DNA of 64,000 bases from Bacteroidota bacterium (GCA_029558435.1 JAKQEZ010000451.1:1-64000), one strand, 5' to 3'. Counted from the stretch's first letter, positions 35,551 through 44,414 are shown. Translations and numbers: made by a program. Notes: a model not told the origin generated them from the sequence alone.

Positions 35551-36267
35551 ATGAAAGTAGATATTTTGGCATTTGCAGCTCATCCTGATGATATTGAAAT
35601 TTCAATGTCTGGTACTATTTTAAAACATATTGCAGCTGGTAAAACAGTTGGTATTGTAGATTTAACAAGGGGTGAACTTGGTACACGAGGAACAGTCAAA
35701 ACAAGAGAGGAGGAGGCTCGACAAGCAACTAAATTAATGGGGTTGCATTATCGTAATAATTTAGACTTAGGTGATGGGGTTTTTGAAAACAATTTAGAAG
35801 CTAGACTTTCAATAATTAGAGAGATTAGAAAGTGCCAGCCAGAAGTTGTCTTTGCTAACTCAATAACTGATAGACATCCTGATCACGGTAGAGCTTCAAA
35901 ATTAGTATCAGAAGCATGTTTTTATTCTGGATTGGTAAAAATAGAAACTCAATATGATGGTCAAATTCAAAAAGCTCATAGACCAAATGCTGTATACCAC
36001 TATATTCAAGATCGGTATATTAAACCTGATTTTGTTGTAGATGTTACCCCTTTTGTTGATCAAAAAATTGATATTCTTAAAACTTATAGCACACAATTTT
36101 ATAACCCTAATTCAGAAGAACCCTCAACACCTATTTCAGGAAAAGAGTTTTTTGACTTTATAAAAGGTAGAATGTCTGAGTTTGGACGTCCAATTGGAGT
36201 GCCTTTTGCTGAAGGATTTACAGCTGAAAGACTAATTGGAGTGGAAGATATCTTTCAATTAAAATAA
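35551..36267 (+). CDS. bshB1: Bacillithiol biosynthesis deacetylase BshB1
   Basis: A 238-residue zinc-dependent LmbE/PIG-L family deacetylase. The metal site is in FAAHPDDIEISMSGT (HPDD), with GELGTRGTVKTREEEARQATKLMGL and NSITDRHPDHGRASKL following. It removes acetyl from GlcNAc-malate in making the low-molecular-weight thiol bacillithiol, which Bacteroidota use. bshA and bshC are not in the window. The stop is directly abutted by the stop of the convergent regulator gene (no bases between). Confidence 0.93.
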   Translation: MKVDILAFAAHPDDIEISMSGTILKHIAAGKTVGIVDLTRGELGTRGTVKTREEEARQATKLMGLHYRNNLDLGDGVFENNLEARLSIIREIRKCQPEVVFANSITDRHPDHGRASKLVSEACFYSGLVKIETQYDGQIQKAHRPNAVYHYIQDRYIKPDFVVDVTPFVDQKIDILKTYSTQFYNPNSEEPSTPISGKEFFDFIKGRMSEFGRPIGVPFAEGFTAERLIGVEDIFQLK

Positions 36268-36666
36268 TTAGGTTTTAAATAATAAAGAAGTATTGAGGAT
36301 ATTTTTATATTTTGAATAAAAGTTATTTGTATTCCTGTTTCCACTCATTAGAGTAATTTTAGAAATAACTTGCTGTAGAATTTGAATACCTTCATAGTTT
36401 AATTGATATGCTAAACAACTTTTTTTATTTCTTGTAATAATTTTAGTAGCAATTAAACCAGAATCGGATAAGATATTTAAATGACGAGAAATTGAAGATT
36501 GTGATAATTCTATTTCATTTTGAAAATCTTCTGTTGTTACTGTTTTTTGCTCGCTTTCAGCAAGCATTAGTAATGCTTTAACTCTAGCAGGATTGGATAA
36601 TGCTTTGAAAAGACTAGCTAGTTCATTAATTTCCGTAGAGTGAACTTCATGTTTAGTTGCTCCCAT
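36268..36666 (-). CDS. ArsR-like winged-helix transcriptional regulator (copy 1)
   Basis: A 132-residue protein with the ArsR/HTH_20 pattern ELASLFKALSNPARVKALLML, a recognition helix in IELSQSSISRHLNILSDSGLI and a wing with RNKKSCLAYQLN. It lacks the ELCVC-type metal site of classic ArsR/SmtB. The N-terminus MGATKHE and the wing cysteine in a RNK(K)SCL motif are shared with the regulator at 43887-44339, so the two are paralogues. A 38-bp palindrome (36745-36782) lies 79 bp upstream of the start codon. Confidence 0.88.
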   Translation of the reverse strand: MGATKHEVHSTEINELASLFKALSNPARVKALLMLAESEQKTVTTEDFQNEIELSQSSISRHLNILSDSGLIATKIITRNKKSCLAYQLNYEGIQILQQVISKITLMSGNRNTNNFYSKYKNILNTSLLFKT

Positions 36667-36744
36667 ATGTTGGATTGTAAAAGGTTAATAAAATATTACT
36701 ATAAATCTAATAATAAAATTTACAATTTCAAAGAAAAAATGAGA

Positions 36745-36782
36745 GTTTTCGCAATATCGAAATATTTCGATATTGCGAAAAC
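36745..36782. repeat. 38-bp perfect palindrome containing the ATATCG-N8-CGATAT core
   Basis: The core ATATCGAAATATTTCGATAT (36754-36773) is itself perfect. It extends outward as GTTTTCGCA on the left and TGCGAAAAC on the right, giving 19-bp arms with no mismatch. It lies between the purF stop and the ArsR-like start. There is no T-run typical of a terminator. Confidence 0.92.
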
Positions 36783-36793
36783 ATCAGAAAATT

Positions 36794-38698
36794 CTATAAA
36801 TAAGGTCTCTCATTAATACCCTCTACCCAATTAATAAAAGCTTTATTCACTACTTTATTTCCACCTGGAGTAGGATAATTTCCAGTAAAATACCAATCAC
36901 CTAAATCATTTGGACACGCTTTATTCAAATTTTCTACAGATTGATAAACAATATCAAAATCTGCTTTCAAATCATTTGGAGTTAGAATTTTTACAATTTT
37001 TTGTGTGATTTCATCATCTGTAAAAGGAGCATAAATTTCTTTTACATAATTTTTTATTTGCTCTTTTGGTAGATGTTCTTGTTCTTTACACTTACGATAT
37101 ACGTCATCTATAACATGTTGACGACCAGATTCTTTTAATAATTCTATTGCAGCAACAAAAGCAACAAACTCACTCATTTTGGTCATGTCTATTCCATAAC
37201 AGTCAGGATATCTAACTTGTGGGGCAGATGAAACAACCACAATTTTTTTAGGATCAAGCCTATCTAATATTCTTAAAACAGATTGTTTTAAAGTTGTCCC
37301 TCTAACAATACTATCGTCAATCACCACCAAATTATCTTGTCCTCTTTTAACACTTCCATAAGTAATGTCATATGATGAAGAAACAAGGTCGTCTCTGGAT
37401 TCGCTTTCAGAAATAAAAGTTCTTACTTTAGCATCTTTGTTGATAATTTTCTCAATTCTAGCACGTTGAAAAAGAATTTCTTCTAGTTTTTCTTTTGATA
37501 TATCATTTCCAAGAGCAGTGATTCTTTCTAACTTTTTGATGTTTAAGAAATCCTCAAGCCCTTTAATCATACCATAAAACGAAGTTTCTGCAGTGTTTGG
37601 AATAAATGAAAAGACGGTGTTATCTAAATCATAATCAATTGTTTTTAGGACTTGTGGAATAATTAAATTACCCAACAATTGACGTTCTTTATAAATATCA
37701 GCATCATTATTTCTAGCAAAGTAAATTCGTTCGAACGAACATTTTTTAGCTACTTTTGGTTCATTAATCAATACTTCACTTACTTTCCCAGATTTTTTAA
37801 TAATTAAGGCATGACCTGGAGTTAACTCCTTAATTTGTTCGCTTTTTAATTTAAACGTAGTTTGAATGACAGGTCTCTCAGATGCTACAACACAAATTTC
37901 ATCATCTTCATACCAGAATGTCGGTCTAATTCCTGCAGGATCTCTTAATACAAAAGCATCTCCATGTCCCAAAAGACCTACCATAGCATAACCACCGTCC
38001 CAATCAGCAGATGAACGTTTTAAAATTCTTTCAATATTTAAGTTTTCGATGATTTTTTCGGTAATTTCAGGATTAACGTATCCTTTAGCCTTTAAATCAT
38101 AATACAGTTCGTCGTTTTCTTCATCTAAAAAATGACCAATTTTCTCAAGAACTGTTACAGTATCTGATTTTTCTTTTGGATGTTGCCCAATTGACGTTAA
38201 CACATCAAACAATTCATCCACATTTGTTAAATTGAAATTTCCTGCTAAAACTAAATTTCTAGTTATCCAGTTATTTTGACGTAAAAAAGGGTGGCAACTT
38301 TCAATAGAATTTTTCCCAGATGTTCCATATCTTAAATGCCCTAAGAATACCTCCCCTGTAAATCCAGCATTGCTTTTTAAATAGGAAATATCTTTTACAT
38401 GATTAGGATTTTCGTTACTGATTTCCTTAAATCGTTTATTGACATGTTTAAAAATATCTTCAACAGGCTTGCTATCTACAGAACGAAGCCGAGAGATATA
38501 ACGTTCACCCGGCTTCATGTCTAATTTTATATTTGCTAATCCAGCACCATCTTGTCCACGATTTATTTGTTTCTTCATTAGAAGATTCATTTTGTTTAAA
38601 CCATAAAATGCTGTGCCATATTTTTCTAAATAGAACTCAAGAGGTTTTTTTAGCCTCAATAGTGCGATTCCACACTCGTGTTTTATTGCATCACTCAT
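36794..38698 (-). CDS. purF: Amidophosphoribosyltransferase, long Bacteroidota form
   Basis: A 634-residue class II glutamine amidotransferase plus phosphoribosyltransferase. The nucleophile cysteine lies in HECGIALLRL (Cys9), further inside than in most PurF, where it is residue 1 after processing. The PRPP-binding motif VVIDDSIVRGTTLKQS is present near residue 463. GFTGEVFLGHLRYGTSGKNS and GGYAMVGLLGHGDAFVLRDPAGIRP are also typical. It is about 130 residues longer than E. coli PurF. The enzyme makes phosphoribosylamine, the first step of purine synthesis. Confidence 0.88.
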   Translation of the reverse strand: MSDAIKHECGIALLRLKKPLEFYLEKYGTAFYGLNKMNLLMKKQINRGQDGAGLANIKLDMKPGERYISRLRSVDSKPVEDIFKHVNKRFKEISNENPNHVKDISYLKSNAGFTGEVFLGHLRYGTSGKNSIESCHPFLRQNNWITRNLVLAGNFNLTNVDELFDVLTSIGQHPKEKSDTVTVLEKIGHFLDEENDELYYDLKAKGYVNPEITEKIIENLNIERILKRSSADWDGGYAMVGLLGHGDAFVLRDPAGIRPTFWYEDDEICVVASERPVIQTTFKLKSEQIKELTPGHALIIKKSGKVSEVLINEPKVAKKCSFERIYFARNNDADIYKERQLLGNLIIPQVLKTIDYDLDNTVFSFIPNTAETSFYGMIKGLEDFLNIKKLERITALGNDISKEKLEEILFQRARIEKIINKDAKVRTFISESESRDDLVSSSYDITYGSVKRGQDNLVVIDDSIVRGTTLKQSVLRILDRLDPKKIVVVSSAPQVRYPDCYGIDMTKMSEFVAFVAAIELLKESGRQHVIDDVYRKCKEQEHLPKEQIKNYVKEIYAPFTDDEITQKIVKILTPNDLKADFDIVYQSVENLNKACPNDLGDWYFTGNYPTPGGNKVVNKAFINWVEGINERPYL

Positions 38699-38724
38699 TG
38701 GATATTTGCGTATTTTTTAGAATG

Positions 38725-38732
38725 CAAATTTA
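38725..38732 (-). promoter_or_regulatory. Candidate -7 box of purF
   Basis: Minus-strand TAAATTTG matches TAnnTTTG, 26 bp before the purF start. No -33 element recognised. Confidence 0.4.
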
Positions 38733-38901
38733 TAGATTTATTATCTTTTATTAAAACGATTACTAAAAAAGTTTAAGTTAATCAAGGATGCAATTTTACT
38801 TTTGAAAATTGGATGTGTTTTATGGCTTTATGAAAAATTAGTAAATATATTCTACTTGAATACGGCAATAGATTGTATTTTTGAGCGTTGAAATATTTTG
38901 A

Positions 38902-39666
38902 ATGAGAACAAAATTACTTTTTCTATTGATTATGTTAATCCCTGCCGTTGCATTATCACAACGGAATATGATGGATTCAATAATTCCAACACCTCTTTTA
39001 GGTGTTCAATATGGTGGAACTTGGAGTGGTGGAGATTTAAAAGCTCGCTATGGATATTTTAACCAAGTAGGTGGAACAATAGGTTATAAATTCAATAAAA
39101 ATTGGTATCTTGGTGTTGAGGGTGATTTTCTTTTTGGGAACAAAATAAAAATTTCTGATTACGATTTGTTTCACAATTTTGTTGATAGCTATGGCAATAT
39201 AACCGACCAAAATGGAGATATTGGATCTGTGTTAACATTCTCAAGAGGGTTTCATGTAAATGTTGAAGGGGGTAAGGTTATAAATAAAGCGGGACATAAC
39301 AAAAACTCTGGTTTATTTTTAAAAATAGGAGTTGGTTATTTAAGTCATAAAATTCGAATCGAAACTAATAATAACGTGATACCTTTGTTGGAGAAAGATT
39401 ACCGTAAAGGGTATGATCGGTTAACAACTGGTGTAAATTTAAGTCAGTTTGTTGGTTATTTGTTTATGTCCGGTAATAACTTCTTAAACTTTTATGCTGG
39501 CTTTTATATTCAAGAAGGCTTTACAAAAAATAGAAGAACACTATTTTGGGATCAACCAAATGAACCTGTTTCAACAAAAACGAGATTGGATTTATTGTAC
39601 GGATTCAAAGTTGGTTGGTTAATTCCAGTATATAAACGAGCCCCAAAATCTTTTTACTTTGATTGA
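38902..39666 (+). CDS. Outer membrane beta-barrel protein of unknown function
   Basis: A 254-residue protein with a signal peptide (MRTKLLFLLIMLIPAVALSQ) and alternating hydrophobic strands, with glycine/aromatic-rich segments such as GGTIGYKFNKNWYLGVEGDFLFG. The C-terminus ends in SFYFD, with a terminal aromatic close to the end as in outer membrane barrels. It overlaps waaA by 4 bp, so it may have an envelope role. No specific family is recognised. Confidence 0.78.
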   Translation: MRTKLLFLLIMLIPAVALSQRNMMDSIIPTPLLGVQYGGTWSGGDLKARYGYFNQVGGTIGYKFNKNWYLGVEGDFLFGNKIKISDYDLFHNFVDSYGNITDQNGDIGSVLTFSRGFHVNVEGGKVINKAGHNKNSGLFLKIGVGYLSHKIRIETNNNVIPLLEKDYRKGYDRLTTGVNLSQFVGYLFMSGNNFLNFYAGFYIQEGFTKNRRTLFWDQPNEPVSTKTRLDLLYGFKVGWLIPVYKRAPKSFYFD

Positions 39667-40880
39667 TGAGATTTATCTACACATTAGGAGTTGTATTGTA
39701 TGCTTTAGGTGTTAGAGTAGCATCTATTTTTCTTCCAAAAGCAAAGGAATGGGTAGATGGTAGAAATAATTTTTGGAATCAACTTCCAGATATTTCTAAT
39801 AAAAAAGTTTATTGGTTCCATTGTGCATCATTAGGAGAGTTTGACCAAGGATTGCCGGTAATGAACCTAATTAGAAAAAATGACCCTGAAATTTTTATCT
39901 TAGTTACGTTCTTTTCGCCTTCAGGATATAAACATTACAATAAAAGAAAAAATCCGGTAGATTATGCTTGTTATCTGCCGATTGATACAAAAGCAAATGC
40001 ACAAAAGTTTGTAAAGCACTTTCAACCAAAAACTGTTTTTTTTGTGAAATATGAATTTTGGGCAAATTATATTTTTGAAATTAAAAAGCAGAAGTGTCAA
40101 TTATATTCTTTAAGTACTTTATTGCGACCAAAACACCATTTTTTTAAATGGTATGGAAGCTTTTTTAGAGAAATACTACATCAATTTGATTACTTTTTTG
40201 TGCAAGACCAACAAACATTTGATTTGCTAAGGTCAATAAACATCAACAAAGCAATAATAACTGGAGATACGAGGTTTGATCGGGTTATTGAGAATAAAAA
40301 CAATCTTGTTCTGGATGAGATAATAAGTGATTTTGTAGGTGAAAGTAAATCAGTTTTTATTGCAGGTAGTACATGGCAGAAAGATGTGGAGTTAATAAAG
40401 CCTATAATTGGGAGTAGTATGTTTGAAAAGTATATTATAGTTCCGCATAATGTAGATGAGGTATCAATTAAATCATTAACTAGTTTTCTTGATATCGTAA
40501 TATTGCGATATAGCGATTTAAAGGATCATTCTAGCACAATTTCAAATGTATTAATTGTTGACACCATTGGTCTTTTAGCATCTGCTTATTCTTTTGGAAC
40601 TATAGCTTATGTAGGAGGTGGTTTTTCAAAAAGTTTACATAATATTCTAGAACCAGCTGTGTTCGGATTGCCTGTAATTTTTGGTCCTGTTTACAACAGG
40701 TTTCCAGAAGCTCAGGCATTTATTGATAACGGTATTGGGTTTTCTGTGAAAGAATCAGATGAACTATCACAAACAATAGAATCAATTAAGATGAAAATTG
40801 ATGAAATTCAAAGTAAAAGCAGTCAATTTATTGAAAGTAACAAAGGGGCGTCACAAAAAATAATAGCTTATTTAAGCTAA
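39663..40880 (+). CDS. waaA: 3-deoxy-D-manno-octulosonic acid transferase
   Basis: A 405-residue GT-B glycosyltransferase (KdtA) that adds Kdo to lipid IVA at the inner membrane. An N-terminal anchor is followed by WFHCASLGEFDQGLPVMNLI (the conserved HxxSxGE), KYEFWANYIFE, ITGDTRFDR, AGSTW, IIVPHNVDE and YVGGGFSKSLHNILEPAVFGLPVIFGP. A palindrome copy lies inside the gene (40492-40511) and encodes DIVILRYS between the PHNVDE helix and the following strand. The stop overlaps the convergent YihY-like gene by 9 bp. Confidence 0.94.
   Translation: MMRFIYTLGVVLYALGVRVASIFLPKAKEWVDGRNNFWNQLPDISNKKVYWFHCASLGEFDQGLPVMNLIRKNDPEIFILVTFFSPSGYKHYNKRKNPVDYACYLPIDTKANAQKFVKHFQPKTVFFVKYEFWANYIFEIKKQKCQLYSLSTLLRPKHHFFKWYGSFFREILHQFDYFFVQDQQTFDLLRSININKAIITGDTRFDRVIENKNNLVLDEIISDFVGESKSVFIAGSTWQKDVELIKPIIGSSMFEKYIIVPHNVDEVSIKSLTSFLDIVILRYSDLKDHSSTISNVLIVDTIGLLASAYSFGTIAYVGGGFSKSLHNILEPAVFGLPVIFGPVYNRFPEAQAFIDNGIGFSVKESDELSQTIESIKMKIDEIQSKSSQFIESNKGASQKIIAYLS
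40492..40511. repeat. ATATCG-N8-CGATAT palindrome inside waaA
   Basis: Sequence ATATCGTAATATTGCGATAT, identical to the copy at 24246. In frame it is read gAT ATC GTA ATA TTG CGA TAT, giving DIVILRY; the alternative first frame would contain TAA, so only certain frames tolerate this version. Confidence 0.85.
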
Positions 40881-41804
40881 ATTGCTTTTCTTCTTGAATT
40901 TTAAATAGCTTGATTTTATAGGTTCACCAATCATTTTAGAATATATTTTTACAAACTTAGCACCTAAGAAAATGATTTGACCTGTATAAAATATCCAGGC
41001 GAGAATAACTAAGATTGAACCTATAACTCCACCATTTGCACCCATAAAATAGTGTGTTAAGTAAAATTTAATAATTATTTGTCCAAAGTAAACTAACAAA
41101 GCAGTTAGAATTGCACCATACATTGCAGGTTTCCATTTTACTATGCCATCATGTACATATTTAAACAAGAGGGTGAAAATTAAAAAATTAGAAAATATAC
41201 TTGCAACGTGCGTTAAACCATTTTGAATCAAGAATTGTAATGTTGGGTTTTCAATGAAATCTTTACCGATTGATATTAAAACCGTTTGACTAAAATAAAT
41301 CACAATGATAATTGTTCCAAAAAAACCAATAAATGCAATCGATAATAATCGAGCAATAATGGATTTAAAAATTAAATGTTTTGCAGCAACTTTTACTTTT
41401 CTTATCCCCATAAATTCATTGATACTCTTTCTTAATGTAGTTATGAATGCTGTGCTAACAAAAAGTAAAACAACAATACCAATAAACTCCATCAAAGGTT
41501 GTCTTTTCTCTACATCATACATGCTTATGACTTCCATAATTCCTGAAGAATCTTTCATGCCAACTTGATTTTGAAAAAAATCGTTTGTTAGCTGATATAC
41601 AGTATCGTTACCTAAGAATCGGCCAAAAAAATAAACAGCTAAGTAAAGTAATGGAACTAATGAGAAAATAGCATAATATGCCAAAGCAGCAGCATGACGA
41701 AATGATGACTCAGAAAAGTATTCCTTAAAAATTGTTTTGGTTAAGCCCCAGGCTTCAGACCAACTTATTTCTTTCTTTTTTTCTAATTGTAATTCCTTCG
41801 ACAT
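40872..41804 (-). CDS. YihY/BrkB family membrane protein
   Basis: A 310-residue protein with six membrane helices. The family pattern is clear in AAALAYYAIFSLVPLLYLAVYFFGRFLG, KSIIARLLSIAFIGFFGTII and the C-terminal ILVILAWIFYTGQIIFLGAKFVKIY. Once annotated as RNase BN, these proteins are now thought to be transporters, function unsettled. The start overlaps the end of the upstream ABC ATPase gene by 50 bp in another frame. No later ATG would leave the first helix intact, so the long overlap looks real. Confidence 0.9.
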   Translation of the reverse strand: MSKELQLEKKKEISWSEAWGLTKTIFKEYFSESSFRHAAALAYYAIFSLVPLLYLAVYFFGRFLGNDTVYQLTNDFFQNQVGMKDSSGIMEVISMYDVEKRQPLMEFIGIVVLLFVSTAFITTLRKSINEFMGIRKVKVAAKHLIFKSIIARLLSIAFIGFFGTIIIVIYFSQTVLISIGKDFIENPTLQFLIQNGLTHVASIFSNFLIFTLLFKYVHDGIVKWKPAMYGAILTALLVYFGQIIIKFYLTHYFMGANGGVIGSILVILAWIFYTGQIIFLGAKFVKIYSKMIGEPIKSSYLKFKKKSNLA

Positions 41805-42696
41805 TAGTCATTTTATTTTGGTTAAATAAAATAATTTTTTTGCTATTTGGCATGCTAAATTCATTCAAATAATAACCACCCATAAACATAGAACGTTCAA
41901 ATTTTAAAGTAATTTCAGGATTATCAGAACAAATTTCATATTCATCTGGTCTAAAGTGAATAGATTTATTTAAAACTGTTGCTTGATTTAATATGCCAAA
42001 CATTTTACCTTCTTTAACCGACTTGTAATTGTAGTAGAAATCATGTGGAGAAGCAACGCGCTTAATTTTTCCTTCATTCAAATAAATAATTTTATCAGCC
42101 AAATTGAGCAATTCTTCACTGTTATGAGTAACAATTACCACACACATTTTACGAATTTTTATAAGTTGTTCTAAATAACTAATAAGCTTAATTCTGAGTG
42201 TTGTGTCCAAGTGTACAAATGGTTCGTCAAGTAGCAAAACTTTTGATTCTAGTGATAGTGCTCTTGCAATTGCCAGTCGTTGCTGCTCTCCTCCAGATAA
42301 TGTTTGCGTTTGATGATGTTTTAAATCAGAAAGTTCAATCAAGTCTAAAAGCTCATCAATGAATTGGTTTTGAACATCTCTTGGTAAATGAAGTATTTTG
42401 TTTCGTAAATTTTCTTCAACTGTTTGGTAATAATCTAAATTAAAGTCTTGATTCACTAATTGAATTTCTGAGTGACCTGGAATTAATTTCTGTGAAGGGC
42501 CGACCATTAATTTGTTATCTAACATAATCTCACCCTTGTCGGCATCAGCTAAGCCTGCAATTACCTTCAATAAACTTGTTTTTCCTGCTCCACTTTTTCC
42601 TGCAATTCCAATTATTTCTCCTTCATGCACATCAAATGAAATATTTTTTAATAGCTCACTATCAAACGAAAGACAAATATTGTGAATAGACAGCAT
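41755..42696 (-). CDS. ABC transporter ATP-binding protein without adjacent permease
   Basis: A 313-residue ATPase: Walker A GKSGAGKTSL, Q-loop VNQDFNLDY, signature LSGGEQQRLAIARAL, Walker B VLLLDEPFVHLD and switch histidine in VIVTHNSEE. After about residue 215 there is an extra C-terminal region of about 95 residues (FHFRPDEYEICS, ITLKFERSMFMGGYYLNEF) resembling the TOBE-like accessory domain of import ATPases. No permease or binding protein is adjacent, only the YihY-like gene that overlaps it. Substrate unknown. Confidence 0.88.
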   Translation of the reverse strand: MLSIHNICLSFDSELLKNISFDVHEGEIIGIAGKSGAGKTSLLKVIAGLADADKGEIMLDNKLMVGPSQKLIPGHSEIQLVNQDFNLDYYQTVEENLRNKILHLPRDVQNQFIDELLDLIELSDLKHHQTQTLSGGEQQRLAIARALSLESKVLLLDEPFVHLDTTLRIKLISYLEQLIKIRKMCVVIVTHNSEELLNLADKIIYLNEGKIKRVASPHDFYYNYKSVKEGKMFGILNQATVLNKSIHFRPDEYEICSDNPEITLKFERSMFMGGYYLNEFSMPNSKKIILFNQNKMTNVEGITIRKKERNKLV

Positions 42697-42698
42697 GA

Positions 42699-43127
42699 TT
42701 AAAAAATTAATTCTTTTGGAAATTCCTTAGAAGCAATGTAAATACCCGGAATAGGATTAGCATATGCTTCATAATCTTTTAAATAAATTGATAAAAATAT
42801 AGTTTCACCATCTGTTGATTGCGAAAAATCACTTAATATACTTTCAGAACATCCAATATATGTTGTTGGTGAATCAACTGATTGCACTTCAAACAAAAAC
42901 ATGTTTTTAACCTCAAAATTAAAAGGTTTGCCATCAGGCATTTCTCCTTGAAGTGGAAAGGCAACATTTCTTAGTTCTTCAACTTTAATTACAGAAGATG
43001 TTATTCTCAGGTCATCTTCCCAATCATATTTTCTATTGTTTTCAGAGGGCAAACCATTATGGTTAGCATCAGCATGCTCTTGAGAAAAATGCTCATTCAG
43101 CATGTAAACATTAATTTGACATTTCAT
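42699..43127 (-). CDS. Hypothetical soluble protein
   Basis: I choose the ATG at 43127 (MKCQINVYMLNEHFSQEHAD). An ATG at 43184 would add 19 residues and overlap radC by 17 bp. The 142-residue product is acidic, without signal peptide or helices spanning the membrane, and ends just 2 bp before the ABC ATPase start. I recognise no domain. The operon radC - this gene - ABC ATPase - YihY-like suggests co-expression only. Confidence 0.6.
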   Translation of the reverse strand: MKCQINVYMLNEHFSQEHADANHNGLPSENNRKYDWEDDLRITSSVIKVEELRNVAFPLQGEMPDGKPFNFEVKNMFLFEVQSVDSPTTYIGCSESILSDFSQSTDGETIFLSIYLKDYEAYANPIPGIYIASKEFPKELIF

Positions 43128-43167
43128 ATCAACAAAATTAATTGAAATAATAGATAAATGATGCTTT

Positions 43168-43857
43168 TTAAAGAATTCCTTCATCAGCAAAACTATAATA
43201 ACCAGCATCTGTTATTATCAAATGATCCAATATGTCAATTTCAATAAATTTACCAAATTCAACTAAATTTTTTGTGATTTTAATATCAGATTCACTAGGT
43301 TTTAGTCTGCCACTTGGATGGTTGTGTGCTAAAATAATTGCAGCCGCATTTAGTTCAATTGCTGTTTTATATAAAATTTTGCCATCTACAACAGTACCAG
43401 CTGTTCCACCAATAGAAAGTCTTTTTTTCTGAATTACGCAATTTCCTCTGTTCAAGTATAATGCATAAAATTCTTCGTGAATTAAATCTTGTAAATCAAA
43501 AGATAATAAATCAAAAGCGCTTTTAGACGAAATGATGCGTTGTTTTTCTTTGCTATTAGATAGTTGTCGACGCTTTCCAAGCTCAATTGCAGCACTCAAA
43601 GTAACAGCTTTTGCCATTCCAATTCCTTTTATTTGCTGTAAATCATAAAGGCTTAATTTTCCAAGTTGAAATAAATCGTTTTCACTTTTTTGAAGTAAGT
43701 CTTTTGCAATATCAACAGCAGAACGAGTATGTGTCCCTGTCCCCAATAATATGGCAATTAGCTCTGCATCAGATAGAACACTTTTGCCTTTTAATAACAT
43801 TTTTTCTCTAGGGCGATCATCTTCTGCCCAACATTTTATTGAACGGTTTGTTTCCAT
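43168..43857 (-). CDS. radC: RadC/JAB-domain protein
   Basis: A 229-residue protein with an N-terminal helix-hairpin-helix (LYDLQQIKGIGMAKAVTLSAAIELGKR) and a C-terminal MPN/JAMM metallopeptidase-like domain with the zinc site HNHPSGRLKPSESD. Despite the name, a role in DNA repair is not proven for the family. The full-length form with both domains is present. Confidence 0.94.
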   Translation of the reverse strand: METNRSIKCWAEDDRPREKMLLKGKSVLSDAELIAILLGTGTHTRSAVDIAKDLLQKSENDLFQLGKLSLYDLQQIKGIGMAKAVTLSAAIELGKRRQLSNSKEKQRIISSKSAFDLLSFDLQDLIHEEFYALYLNRGNCVIQKKRLSIGGTAGTVVDGKILYKTAIELNAAAIILAHNHPSGRLKPSESDIKITKNLVEFGKFIEIDILDHLIITDAGYYSFADEGIL

Positions 43858-43886
43858 TTTGATAGGTTATTTTTATATTTTAATGT

Positions 43887-44339
43887 TTAGTTGCTTTCTG
43901 AGGAATTTATTTGATATGTGTTAGGGCTTAACTTAAATAAATTTAACCTATATAGATTAATGTTATTTTGATAGAATCCCTTCAGTGCACTTAATCGTTC
44001 ATTTTCATTTAAATCAACTTTATCGTTTATGTGGTTGATAAGTTTTTCAAGAAACTCAAATGCTGTTTTGTTAAGACGATATTTTAAACAGCTTTTATTT
44101 CTATTTTTTGTTAGCTTAGTTTTTATAATGCCAGCTTCTATCAGCTGCTTTAAATGAACAGATTTTGTAGATTGTGCGAGGTTAATATTTTTGAAAATTT
44201 CATCAAAAGTTAATTCATCTCCCCCAGCTTCGATGAGACTTTCAATAGCAGCGAATCTTGCAGGATGAGCAATTGACTTAAAAAAGTTTGCGAATTGAAT
44301 CTGACGTTCTGTATACGCCTCATATTTTGTGGCTCCCAT
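43887..44339 (-). CDS. ArsR-like winged-helix transcriptional regulator (copy 2)
   Basis: A 150-residue paralogue of the regulator at 36268-36666. It shares MGATKYE at the N-terminus, FFKSIAHPARFAAIESL, a recognition helix in INLAQSTKSVHLKQLIEAGII and the wing motif RNKSCLKYRLN. It has a longer C-terminal helix. No cysteine-pair metal site is seen. A palindrome copy (44415-44434) lies 76 bp upstream of its start, similar to the spacing at copy 1. It lies upstream of radC and may regulate it, but this is inference. Confidence 0.86.
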   Translation of the reverse strand: MGATKYEAYTERQIQFANFFKSIAHPARFAAIESLIEAGGDELTFDEIFKNINLAQSTKSVHLKQLIEAGIIKTKLTKNRNKSCLKYRLNKTAFEFLEKLINHINDKVDLNENERLSALKGFYQNNINLYRLNLFKLSPNTYQINSSESN

Positions 44340-44414
44340 ATTGTAAAAAGTTTAAGGTTTAACACTAAGATAGTTAATTTTATTAGTTTTCCAAAATATT
44401 TTTAGAAATTATCT

